Source of the DNA: a virus
DNA: 64,000 nt
Strand: one strand, 5' to 3'
IMG/VR virus record: IMGVR_UViG_3300035670_000010
Span: 1-64,000 of that record
Shown one piece after another: positions 57,090 through 64,000 of this stretch (position 1 is its first letter; each line of letters opens with the position of its first letter). The notes beneath the pieces were generated by a model. It made no database searches. It worked only from the letters and a program-made list of their open reading frames with translations, and was not told the origin of the DNA. A program made the translations under genes and the position numbers.

Positions 57090-57578
57090 ATGGAAACAAT
57101 ATTAGTTCTAAATTCAGATTATACCCCCCTAAATATCACAACGTTTAAAAGAGCAATCATATTGGTGATTAAGGGGAAAGCAGAAATTATAAAAAATGAT
57201 GTGGATTTTATAAGAACAGAAACAATAAATTATGAAAAACCATTGATAATTAGACTTCTTAAATATATTTCACATAAGATGAAGAATTTAAGGGTTAATA
57301 GACAAAGATTATATAAAAGAGATAACCATGAATGTGCATATTGTGGTTCAAAAAAGGAATTAACCATTGATCATATAATACCAAAATCAAGAGGGGGTAA
57401 GAACTCTTGGGGAAATCTTATAACTTGCTGTTTACCTTGCAACCTAAAGAAGGGTGATAAGACACCAGATGAGGCAAGAATGCCTTTAAGGTTTGCACCA
57501 AAAACACCATCATTCCTATCAAATGATTCATCCATCATAAAAATATGGGAAGATTATAAATCATCATTTGCCTATTAA
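57090..57578 (+). CDS. HNH endonuclease
   Basis: A 162-residue HNH protein. The C-terminal domain has CAYCG (C82, C85), LTIDHIIPKSRGG (D94, H95), NSWGNLITCCLPCNLKKGD with Asn110, C114/C117 and N118. The zinc-binding Cys pairs and the H-N-H/N residues are complete, so it should be an active metal-dependent nuclease. The N-terminal ~70 residues (LNSDYTPLNITTFKRAIILVIKGKAEII) match the typical stand-alone HNH family found in bacteria and phages (McrA-like). It may serve in DNA processing or be a free-standing homing-type nuclease. It lies 35 nt upstream of clpP. Confidence 0.93.
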   Translation: METILVLNSDYTPLNITTFKRAIILVIKGKAEIIKNDVDFIRTETINYEKPLIIRLLKYISHKMKNLRVNRQRLYKRDNHECAYCGSKKELTIDHIIPKSRGGKNSWGNLITCCLPCNLKKGDKTPDEARMPLRFAPKTPSFLSNDSSIIKIWEDYKSSFAY

Positions 57579-57613
57579 TTTGTTTTTTATTATATTTTCA
57601 AAAAAAGGATAAT

Positions 57614-58282
57614 ATGAAGAATGAATTTAAATCTTATTATGTGGGTCATTTGGGAAAGCCATCATCCCATTTGGATTATTTTGAAAAAAATGTATCTGCA
57701 TCTATGACACCTTATATCCTTGAAGAAAGGGAAATGAGGGCAACACAAATTGATATCTTCTCAAGATTAATGAGAGATAGGTTAATATGGGTGGCTGGTC
57801 CAGTTGAAGATAGAATGTCCACCATAATCCAAGCTCAACTTATGTTCTTGGATTCAGCAGATTCATCTGATGTAACATTACACATAGATAGCCCTGGTGG
57901 CTCTGTGAAGGCAGGTTTATCAATTGTTGATGTTATGGATTACATTAAGTGTGATGTAGCCACAGTGAACACAGGAATGGCAGCATCAATGGGTTCAATA
58001 TTGCTTGGTGCTGGAACAAAAGGAAAAAGGTCTTCATTAAGATTTTCCAAAACAATGTTACACCAGAGTTCTGGGGGTGCAGTTGGTAATATTCAAGATG
58101 CAGAAATAACAATGAAAGAATGGCAAAAAACAAATGATATTTTGTTTAATTTGTTGGGTCAATATTGTGGAAAAGACCCAGAGGTTGTTAAAACAGATGC
58201 TAGTAGAGATTTGTGGTTGGATGCAAATGAGTCTTTGGCTTATGGTATAATTGATAAGGTTATTGTGTCTAAGAAGGGTTAA
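57614..58282 (+). CDS. clpP: ClpP-like serine protease
   Basis: A 222-residue ClpP family protease. Catalytic triad: Ser125 in GMAASMGSIL, His150 in MLHQSSGGAVGNIQDAEI (fragment LHQSSGGAVG), Asp199 in SRDLWLDANESLAYGIID. HIDSPGGSVKAGLSI forms the substrate-binding strand and oxyanion hole. Length is near that of bacterial ClpP (about 200), with ~25 extra N-terminal residues. ClpP needs an AAA+ partner; the ClpC-like unfoldase at 45128-47140 is the obvious candidate. Besides regulated proteolysis, some phage ClpP-like proteins act in prohead maturation, but this phage has a gp21-like protease. A strong terminator follows. Confidence 0.95.
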   Translation: MKNEFKSYYVGHLGKPSSHLDYFEKNVSASMTPYILEEREMRATQIDIFSRLMRDRLIWVAGPVEDRMSTIIQAQLMFLDSADSSDVTLHIDSPGGSVKAGLSIVDVMDYIKCDVATVNTGMAASMGSILLGAGTKGKRSSLRFSKTMLHQSSGGAVGNIQDAEITMKEWQKTNDILFNLLGQYCGKDPEVVKTDASRDLWLDANESLAYGIIDKVIVSKKG

Positions 58283-58286
58283 AAAA

Positions 58287-58318
58287 GAAAAGGTTGGCTA
58301 AACACCAACCTTTTCCAA
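58287..58318 (+). terminator. Intrinsic terminator after clpP
   Basis: GAAAAGGTTGG pairs with CCAACCTTTTC (11 bp, 7-nt loop), 5 nt after the clpP stop. The T-run is short (TTTT), so termination may be partial. Confidence 0.8.
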
Positions 58319-58388
58319 ATTTTGAACACCTCCTCTTTTTTTAAAATCCGATTTATAATCAACAGATGCTATCTGTATGATTCAATTA

Positions 58389-59042
58389 TTATGCAAAAAA
58401 TTTACTCTTTAATTGACCCCAAGCAGTAGATAAGAATTTACAAATAATAGGGGTTAATGCTTTCATCATAATTTTCTTTGTTTCATTATTTTGTAAAAAT
58501 TCTGCAATTGTATTTCTAAACACTCCTCCCAATAAAGTTCCAAAAAAACCATTTTTAAAAATACTATCTTGTGCTTTACCTAGGATAACTGTTTCAGCAA
58601 TAGCATCTATAAGTTTTTCAGTAAACACATTACAATCACCTGACAATGCTTTTACTAAGGAAGCTGGATCATCTAATAAAAAGTTAATAATTGTTTTTAA
58701 TAACCAACCATCTGGAATTTTCAAATATTTAGTTAAAATTAATTTTAAGAAATATTCTAATATTGTTTGCCCAACACCTGAACCAACTGTGGAAGATGCC
58801 ATATTTGCAAGATTTCCAGGGTTTAAAAAACTACCAATACTATTCATAGTATTAGCATTCAAAAATTCTCTTAATACTTTTGTATTATTTAACTTATTAA
58901 GTTCATTTATATAATGAACTGACACATATAGTTTTTTCTTTTCTGAAAATGAGTTAAATTCTCTTATAGTTAAATTAGAAAATTTATTTTCAAATTTTTT
59001 CTGTTCTCTTATTAATTCTAATATGTTTCTTTTAGTTATCAT
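58389..59042 (-). CDS. Hypothetical protein with proposed cleavable leader
   Basis: A 217-residue protein. The leader MITKRNILELIREQKKFE ends IRE-Q at 11-14. The middle contains glycine-rich, weakly hydrophobic helices (NPGNLANMASSTVGSGVGQTILEYFL) and further amphipathic helices (IIKFLSTAWGQLKSKFFA-like end). No family recognised. This composition suits an ejected or membrane-inserting internal protein. It overlaps nothing and lies 3 nt downstream of the next gene, so both are in one operon. Confidence 0.6.
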   Translation of the reverse strand: MITKRNILELIREQKKFENKFSNLTIREFNSFSEKKKLYVSVHYINELNKLNNTKVLREFLNANTMNSIGSFLNPGNLANMASSTVGSGVGQTILEYFLKLILTKYLKIPDGWLLKTIINFLLDDPASLVKALSGDCNVFTEKLIDAIAETVILGKAQDSIFKNGFFGTLLGGVFRNTIAEFLQNNETKKIMMKALTPIICKFLSTAWGQLKSKFFA

Positions 59043-59045
59043 TTT

Positions 59046-60146
59046 TTATCTTTTTATTTTAAAGAAATCAGGAACATTTGCATAATCACCAATAACATCT
59101 AATGCTTCCAAATTTTTACCAAATTTTTTATCTTTATATGTATTATAACAAACTTGAATTTTATTTTTTAACCCTAATAAACTTGGTGGTATTCCTGTTG
59201 TATCATTCTTATACCTATATAAAGCATTTGTGAACTTTTCTAAATCAAGATTACATTGTCTATATGAAGCATCACTAATATTTAGTGATCCATAATCATC
59301 TTCCTTTGATTTACCTGTTTTCTTTGGTTGAAAAAGAATATAATCATATGAAAATATATTTGGATATAAATCCTTTAAATTAGTTTTAACATAATTAGCC
59401 TCCTGAGTATAGTCAAATTTAGCATCAGTTACCCAACCATTTTTTTCCAAAGTTGCAATAACTTGCTTTTGTTGGGGTGTTATACCACCAACATTTGCCC
59501 CAGTTGCTGGTTTATAGAAAAATTGGTCTTGTGTGCTTGGATATAATTTTGGATTGAAATTTGGTTCATTTGATAGGAATTCAAATATTTGTGTGATACT
59601 TAATTTTTCATATTGTTCAGGTGAATTTAAAAATCTCCTTTCTTGAACCGGAAATTGTGAAGCACCTTTAAATCCATAACTAGCAACTGATTCATTAACT
59701 TTTTTTATTGTTTCAGAAATCTTTTGACTTAATCCAGAACAAGTAAATGGTTGTGAACTTGTGAAATATTTTTGCCCATTATTATTACCAATAAGATAGG
59801 TGTTTAAAGTTCCATCACTATTTATATTCTCCAAATCAAAGAAAACAGCACTATCAACAGCATAATTATTATTAGTTTCATTAAGCCCTAAAATGCCAAT
59901 TCTACCTAATTGTTTTGATGGTCTAGGTTTTCCTGTTATTTCTTTAGTGTTTGGATTCCAACCTTTAAATCCAGTGAAATCACAAAGATTTTGATTAACT
60001 ATTTGATTAGCTAATGATTGAGTGTGATTTGGTGTGAAACTCTTTGTTGGATCAAAAGTATTATTTGTTGCCTGCTCTTTTAGAGCATTATGCATATATA
60101 ATATTCTTTTCTTTTCAGAATTTTCAATATTTAAGTTAATTTTCAT
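59046..60146 (-). CDS. Hypothetical protein with proposed cleavable leader
   Basis: A 366-residue protein. The leader MKINLNIENSEKKRILYMHNALKEQATN ends LKE-Q at 22-25. The next part (CDFTGFKGWNPNTKEITGKPRPSKQLG, in fragments) and a Tyr/Asn-rich body give no known domain; QKQVIATLEKNGWVT resembles a short helical motif. It is adjacent to two other leader-type genes. It is probably an internal virion protein. Confidence in coding is high because of leader and spacing, but function is unknown. Confidence 0.64.
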   Translation of the reverse strand: MKINLNIENSEKKRILYMHNALKEQATNNTFDPTKSFTPNHTQSLANQIVNQNLCDFTGFKGWNPNTKEITGKPRPSKQLGRIGILGLNETNNNYAVDSAVFFDLENINSDGTLNTYLIGNNNGQKYFTSSQPFTCSGLSQKISETIKKVNESVASYGFKGASQFPVQERRFLNSPEQYEKLSITQIFEFLSNEPNFNPKLYPSTQDQFFYKPATGANVGGITPQQKQVIATLEKNGWVTDAKFDYTQEANYVKTNLKDLYPNIFSYDYILFQPKKTGKSKEDDYGSLNISDASYRQCNLDLEKFTNALYRYKNDTTGIPPSLLGLKNKIQVCYNTYKDKKFGKNLEALDVIGDYANVPDFFKIKR

Positions 60147-60157
60147 ATCTTTTTTTT

Positions 60158-61717
60158 TTAAAAATTTTCAATAGATAAATCCTCCCCACCTAACCAATCA
60201 AATTTATTTTTTGCTGGTTGTGTAACAACTGGTGGCACAACAACATTACTTTGACATAAAGTAGCCAAATCTTGTTCAGTAAATTGTGTAACCCTTTTTT
60301 GTGATTGAAGTGCATTAAATGTGTTTGGCCCAAAAAACCCATCAACAGTAACACCTAAACATTGTTGTAACTTTTTAACAGGTTCACCTTTTGAACATTT
60401 TTTATAAACACCATCAGAAGGGAATTGAAAACCATTTGGACAAAATCTTGTTACTCCACCTCCACCAGTAGTTGCTCCTCCACCACCTATTGTTGTTTCA
60501 TTTTTCTTATTTTTATTCTTTTCATAGCAAGAATGAATATAGAAAGTTTTACCACTAGTATTAATAAATTTTATACAACCATCATCATCACAAACAGTCT
60601 TTCCATAAGAACTTCTATCTTTAAAATACCAGTTAGTACCATATGTTGTGGAAGGGTAATATAATTTCAAAACAATACCACCATGTTTCTCCACTTCTGG
60701 ATTCTGTGTTGAATTAATAAGGATACCTTCCCTAGGTAGGGGTGCATTTGGTTGAATACCATAATTATTATACAAGAAATTACTAATACATTTTGGTGCA
60801 GCATTTTTACCCCCAAAGCATTTGCCAGTGTAATAAGATTTACCATTTTTATCAGTAAATTTAACACAACCATTTGCATCACAACTAGTAAACCCATAAA
60901 CTGAATTATCACCAAAATGCCAATTATAACCAGTTCTTGGATCAGGATATAATGATGTTAATACAATTCCACCACGTTGTTGAATTTCAGGGTTATTTGT
61001 TGTTATTTTATAACCTCCACTTGGGAAGGGGTCAGTTTCTTTCTTATTAAATTGATTTTTTATTAAATTAACAATACAAGGAACTTCTTTGGTTGCCATT
61101 TTTTTGGTATAGTTATCTAATAACTTACCAATCATTTGATTTACTTGGGATAACTCCTCTGCCTTTACATGTTCTTTTTTCATTACAGTATATAACTGTA
61201 TGTTATTTTCATCCCAATATGTTTGTTTTGTTAGGCAAAAATCATTGAAAGTTTTCAATTCTTTTAAAGCCCCATAAACTCTTTCTAATATTTTACCTTC
61301 AATTAAACCTTGTGCTGGATCTGTAAGAGTATCCCAAAAAACGCCAGGTGAAAAACTTGAAGTTGGATTATACGCATTTTTTAATTTGGATGCTACACTA
61401 CTAGCAATATCACTAGAACCTTTCTTTGTTATATTTGGAATTCTATCACACATTGCAAAATAACTATAAAGTTCATCTAAAGGTCTATTTCTACCTCTAG
61501 CATCAATAGCTTGTTTTGCCCAATAAGCAGCTGTCAAACCCCCTATAACATAACCAGCTGCTTTTAAAAAAGGCCAAATTAAAAAACCTGCCTCATTTAA
61601 CAATTCCTTACTTTCTGATGCTTTTTGAATATTTTCCTTTAAGTTAAAACTTGGATCATATCCCATCAATAATTTCTGTCTTAATATTATATCTATTTTG
61701 TTATCAATATCTTTCAT
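60158..61717 (-). CDS. Protein with tandem beta modules and C-terminal peptidoglycan-binding domain
   Basis: A 519-residue protein. After a helical leader part (ELLNEAGFLIWPFLKAAGYVIGGLTAAYWAKQ, with LNE-A near 40 and a membrane-like helix ~45-67), two homologous modules occur at about 225-300 and 320-395: GGIVLTSLYPDPRTGYNWHFG...CDANGCVKFTDKNGKSYYTGKC and GGIVLKLYYPSTTYGTNWYF...CDDDGCIKFINTSGKTFYIHSC (given here in fragments only: GGIVL, DDDGCIKF). A Gly-rich linker leads to a PG_binding_1-like domain (VKKLQQCLGVTVDGFFGPNTF, as LQQCLGVTVDGFFGPNTF). Likely a virion or ejected protein that handles the cell envelope. Confidence 0.7.
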   Translation of the reverse strand: MKDIDNKIDIILRQKLLMGYDPSFNLKENIQKASESKELLNEAGFLIWPFLKAAGYVIGGLTAAYWAKQAIDARGRNRPLDELYSYFAMCDRIPNITKKGSSDIASSVASKLKNAYNPTSSFSPGVFWDTLTDPAQGLIEGKILERVYGALKELKTFNDFCLTKQTYWDENNIQLYTVMKKEHVKAEELSQVNQMIGKLLDNYTKKMATKEVPCIVNLIKNQFNKKETDPFPSGGYKITTNNPEIQQRGGIVLTSLYPDPRTGYNWHFGDNSVYGFTSCDANGCVKFTDKNGKSYYTGKCFGGKNAAPKCISNFLYNNYGIQPNAPLPREGILINSTQNPEVEKHGGIVLKLYYPSTTYGTNWYFKDRSSYGKTVCDDDGCIKFINTSGKTFYIHSCYEKNKNKKNETTIGGGGATTGGGGVTRFCPNGFQFPSDGVYKKCSKGEPVKKLQQCLGVTVDGFFGPNTFNALQSQKRVTQFTEQDLATLCQSNVVVPPVVTQPAKNKFDWLGGEDLSIENF

Positions 61718-61729
61718 GATAGTTATTTT

Positions 61730-61954
61730 TTAATTTAAAGGATTAGCCTTGCCCCTACTTGCACCAGATTCCCACTTTGACTTGCTATCTATTGGGTTTG
61801 CTTTACCTCTTGTTGCACCAGACTCCCATTTTGACTTGCTATCTATTGGGTTTGCTTTGCCTCTTGTTACACCAGACTCCCATTTTGATGATGATGTCCC
61901 ACCATTTGATGCTGGTGCTTCTTCTTGTTCACCAAATTGTTTCTTAAATTTCAT
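61730..61954 (-). CDS. Small repeat protein (three 18-residue units)
   Basis: A 74-residue protein: leader MKFKKQFGEQEEAPAS (FGE-Q at 7-10), then three near-identical units KWESG(A/V)(T/S)RGKANPI/L with DSKS spacers, 54 bp per unit. The repeats are basic and Trp-containing. The repeat DNA is almost uniform, indicating recent expansion. Function unknown; a small DNA- or scaffold-associated internal peptide is a guess. Confidence 0.65.
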   Translation of the reverse strand: MKFKKQFGEQEEAPASNGGTSSSKWESGVTRGKANPIDSKSKWESGATRGKANPIDSKSKWESGASRGKANPLN

Positions 61955-61956
61955 AA

Positions 61957-62259
61957 TTAATAATTTTGTGGTTTTGGTAATAAATTTGGATTAACTGTAT
62001 AATATTCAGTTAAGAAATTTATTAATTCTATTTTATCAACATCAATATCTTCAAATTCATCAATATCAGTATCAATTAACTCATCATCTGGGATTGATAG
62101 GTGATTTGGAACTATTGAATAGCCATACTCTTCTGCTAAATCATAATCAATTTGATCCTGTCTAATAATATCATCAGAATCATCAATCAATCTAAATGTG
62201 ACATCAAGTATGTTTGTTTCTTTATCAACAAAAAATGCTGTAAGTTCTTTAATTTCCAT
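61957..62259 (-). CDS. Hypothetical acidic protein
   Basis: A 100-residue acidic protein (DDELIDTDIDEFEDIDVDKIELINFL near 60-85, described as a run of D/E/I). A plausible alpha/beta fold begins MEIKELTAFFVDKETNILDVTFRLIDD. It starts 3 nt after the upstream stop and ends 2 nt before the small repeat gene. No family recognised. Confidence 0.62.
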   Translation of the reverse strand: MEIKELTAFFVDKETNILDVTFRLIDDSDDIIRQDQIDYDLAEEYGYSIVPNHLSIPDDELIDTDIDEFEDIDVDKIELINFLTEYYTVNPNLLPKPQNY

Positions 62260-62262
62260 TTT

Positions 62263-62814
62263 TTAATATTTTGCAATTCTATGCATAAAGTTTTTGATTT
62301 CAACTAATTTATCATTAACAGGATTATTTTTTATATAATTTTCATTAATAATTTTTGCTGTTTTATTTTTTCTTGATTCAGATAAAATCAACTTTTTTGC
62401 TTGCCTAACAAATGATTCCACCATTGGGCTCATCTCATCATATTCATCATATTCAAATTCATAAATGGTTTCATCATCATCATCATAAGACATTTCATCC
62501 ATTTCAATAAAATCCATTTTATTTTCATTGTCAATGTCTTCAGTATTCCAGTTCTCATTCATTGAACCACATTCCATACATTCACCTTCATACATACCAC
62601 CACCACATTCAGAACACATTCCACCTGTGTTTTCTTTTATTAAATCTGAATTCTTTAAAGTAAATCCTTGTTTATCTGAAATATCATCATAAGTTGATAT
62701 TCTTGTTGGATTGTTTTTTTGTTGCATTGAAAGATAACCATTATACAATTCCTTATGCTTTCTTAAAATGTCATTTTGCTCTTCTTCTGTTATTTTGAAA
62801 AAATATGAGTTCAT
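62263..62814 (-). CDS. Hypothetical protein with zinc-ribbon-like motif
   Basis: A 183-residue protein. A four-Cys motif CSECGGGMYEGECMECG (C67, C70, C79, C82) is a probable zinc ribbon. A following acidic stretch (EMDEMSYDDDDETIYEFEYDEYDEM, low complexity) precedes a basic C-terminal helix (ESFVRQAKKLILSESRKNKTAKI). The N-terminus contains ITEEEQ. It could be a nucleic-acid- or protein-binding factor, but no family is recognised. TATTTATA is 15-16 nt upstream. Confidence 0.66.
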   Translation of the reverse strand: MNSYFFKITEEEQNDILRKHKELYNGYLSMQQKNNPTRISTYDDISDKQGFTLKNSDLIKENTGGMCSECGGGMYEGECMECGSMNENWNTEDIDNENKMDFIEMDEMSYDDDDETIYEFEYDEYDEMSPMVESFVRQAKKLILSESRKNKTAKIINENYIKNNPVNDKLVEIKNFMHRIAKY

Positions 62815-62829
62815 AATTTTTGATTTTAT

Positions 62830-62837
62830 TATAAATA
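62830..62837 (-). promoter_or_regulatory. TATTTATA late-promoter-like element
   Basis: Minus-strand TATTTATA about 15 nt upstream of the ATG at 62814. Confidence 0.48.
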
Positions 62838-62860
62838 TTACAAACTATCCAAAATTTTTA

Positions 62861-62869
62861 TATCTTTGC
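62861..62869 (+). promoter_or_regulatory. Host-type promoter element (-7 box only)
   Basis: TATCTTTGC, 11 nt upstream of the ATG at 62881, the same box as at 26239 and 49639. No clear TTTG is seen at the -33 position. Confidence 0.5.
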
Positions 62870-62880
62870 AAAAAAAAAAG

Positions 62881-63351
62881 ATGAACATATTCTTCTTGGA
62901 TGAAAATCCCCAACTAAACGCCCAATATCATTGTGACAAACACGTGGTTAAGATGATATTGGAAACAGCACAATTGCTATGTTCTGTGCATCATATGTGT
63001 GATGAGATTGATGTACCATATAAATTGGCGCATAAGAACCATCCATGTTCCATCTGGTGTAGAACATCATTAAGTAATTATTTTTCATTATGTGAATTGG
63101 GTCTTGAATTATCAAAAGAATACACCCATAGATATGGAAAGCACCATAAATCAACAGATGTGATTCATTGGTGCTTAGATAATCTTCCAAATATTAAAGA
63201 TATTGGGTTCACCAAACCCCCACTTGCAATGCCAGAACAATATAAAGTAGATGATTATGTCCAATCATATAGGAACTATTATATTGGGGATAAAAAAAGA
63301 TTTGCAACCTGGAAAAATAGAGATGTTCCTTCTTGGTTTAAGGACATTTGA
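62881..63351 (+). CDS. Conserved phage protein with CDKHVVKM motif
   Basis: The frame is open from 62866 inside an A-run, but ATG 62881 (MNIFFLDENPQLNAQYHCDKHVVKMILETAQLL, fragments MNIFFLDENP and CDKHVVKMILETAQLL) is the likely start, giving 156 residues. I know this N-terminal pattern from cyanophage and other T4-like genomes, where it is a conserved protein of uncertain function. His, Cys and Asp residues are frequent (HHMCDE, HKNHPCSIW, HWCLDN). It has a host-type -7 box and so may be early. Its 3' end overlaps the convergent gene at 63338 by 14 bp. Confidence 0.72.
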   Translation: MNIFFLDENPQLNAQYHCDKHVVKMILETAQLLCSVHHMCDEIDVPYKLAHKNHPCSIWCRTSLSNYFSLCELGLELSKEYTHRYGKHHKSTDVIHWCLDNLPNIKDIGFTKPPLAMPEQYKVDDYVQSYRNYYIGDKKRFATWKNRDVPSWFKDI

Positions 63352-64000
63352 TGTTTTTTACTGTACCAAACCTTTTTATTAATTGTATATTTTGCATTAA
63401 TTTATCTATATTACGCCTATAAACAGTAATTTGCAAACACACTTTTACTGAGTCTTTTCCTACTGGTATTGGTACAAAATCTATTTCACCTCCAGTCAAA
63501 TATGGCTTTCTTAAAGTACTAGTATTATCTATTGGTGGTTGTTTTACTTGCATATTTTCTGTTGAAGAATATCTTATATTAACAAATTGTTCAGCATTTG
63601 CTTCTGGGCTATTAGGTACATTATTCTTACCAACAAGTGTTGCTTGTATTGAAAATTGTGTTTGCAAATTAGGTATTGCATTTTTCAAAGCAGCAATAAA
63701 AGACTTGGCTCTATTTTGACCCAAAGCAATATTTTTAGAACCATATGTGTCCTCACCTCTATATGTTACTGCTGAAACACCAGGTGTGATAATAGCACTA
63801 CTTACTTTATTATTTGAAAATAAATCCATAGCTCTCCTAAACTCATTAGAATTTGTATCAACAATACTAGAACCTAATTTAAATAATGCTTTACCTAATT
63901 GTGTTTCTTGTGTCATTTGTGCATCTTGTGAAACATCTCCTCTATCTCTAACAGCATATGGATCAAATTCACCCCTCTCACGATTTGGGCTCAAATCTCT
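63338..64000 (-). CDS. Hypothetical protein, OmpA-like C-terminal part (partial)
   Basis: The frame stays open to the right edge, so the N-terminus is outside the window. The visible ~220 residues include AVTYRGEDTYGSKNIALGQNRAKSFIAAL, of which NIALGQNRAKSFIAAL resembles the OmpA-type peptidoglycan-associated motif (N-x-x-L-x-x-x-R-A-x-x-V). Two beta strands and a VKVCLQITVYRRN strand follow. The upstream part is Gln/Asp-rich. It may be another envelope-contacting virion protein, similar in logic to the peptidoglycan-binding genes nearby. Confidence in the OmpA link is low. Confidence 0.6.
   Translation of the reverse strand, partial: RDLSPNRERGEFDPYAVRDRGDVSQDAQMTQETQLGKALFKLGSSIVDTNSNEFRRAMDLFSNNKVSSAIITPGVSAVTYRGEDTYGSKNIALGQNRAKSFIAALKNAIPNLQTQFSIQATLVGKNNVPNSPEANAEQFVNIRYSSTENMQVKQPPIDNTSTLRKPYLTGGEIDFVPIPVGKDSVKVCLQITVYRRNIDKLMQNIQLIKRFGTVKNIKCP

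Overview
The window looks like part of the genome of a large, AT-rich, T4-like tailed phage (myovirus) that infects a Bacteroidota host. The T4-like assignment rests on a collinear head module read on the minus strand: terminase large subunit (gp17-like), portal (gp20-like), prohead protease (gp21-like), an acidic scaffold candidate (gp22 position) and major capsid protein (gp23-like). It is supported by a gp55-like late sigma factor and a gp5-like spike OB domain. The Bacteroidota host is inferred from five promoter-like sites with the TAnnTTTG -7 box of that phylum (three with a TTTG -33 box) and from A-rich, Shine-Dalgarno-free gene starts. Both window edges cut through genes.

Layout. 1-2812 (-): end-less adhesin-like gene with a Thr/Pro repeat tract. 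2844-5410 (+): small unknown genes and a WYL-like protein. 5508-16432 (+): glycan and nucleotide block with four or five glycosyltransferases, UDP-galactopyranose mutase, a cytidylyltransferase, a DEDD exonuclease, dUTPase, PhoH and the late sigma factor. 16437-21702 (+): baseplate or tail structural genes. 21702-25142 (+): six tandem leucine-rich-repeat (LRR) paralogs. 25299-27424: small genes, two with host-type promoters. 27590-43915 (-): head module and associated structural genes, with three more LRR paralogs inserted between gp21 and gp22. 44006-47966: lipoprotein, Hsp20, ClpC-like unfoldase and M20 peptidase. 47991-48871 (-): two more LRR paralogs. 49101-49522 (+): a complete tmRNA gene. 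49664-53733: lysis genes. 53783-56830 (-): ThyX, thioredoxin and a peptidoglycan-binding-like protein. 57090-58282 (+): HNH nuclease and ClpP. 58389-64000: mostly minus-strand unknown or structural genes.

How the genes may work together. The most striking content is a phage-borne protein quality-control set: tmRNA with a long tag ending in VVAA instead of ALAA, a ClpC-like unfoldase, ClpP, Hsp20 and a small M20 peptidase. The Hsp20/Clp divergent promoter region carries three TGACA-N3-TGTCA palindromes spaced exactly 31 bp apart. A second unusual system is the eleven-member LRR family with fixed end caps and three to eight repeats. It shows sequence exchange between copies, including a 308-bp identical segment and a 59-bp module shared across two arrays. 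Third, a TATTTATA element lies 10-26 nt upstream of many starts and may be the late promoter read by the gp55-like sigma factor. Fourth, many proteins share an N-terminal leader ending in (L/I)xE-Q, which resembles a prohead-protease cleavage site. All functional statements are inferred from sequence reading alone.
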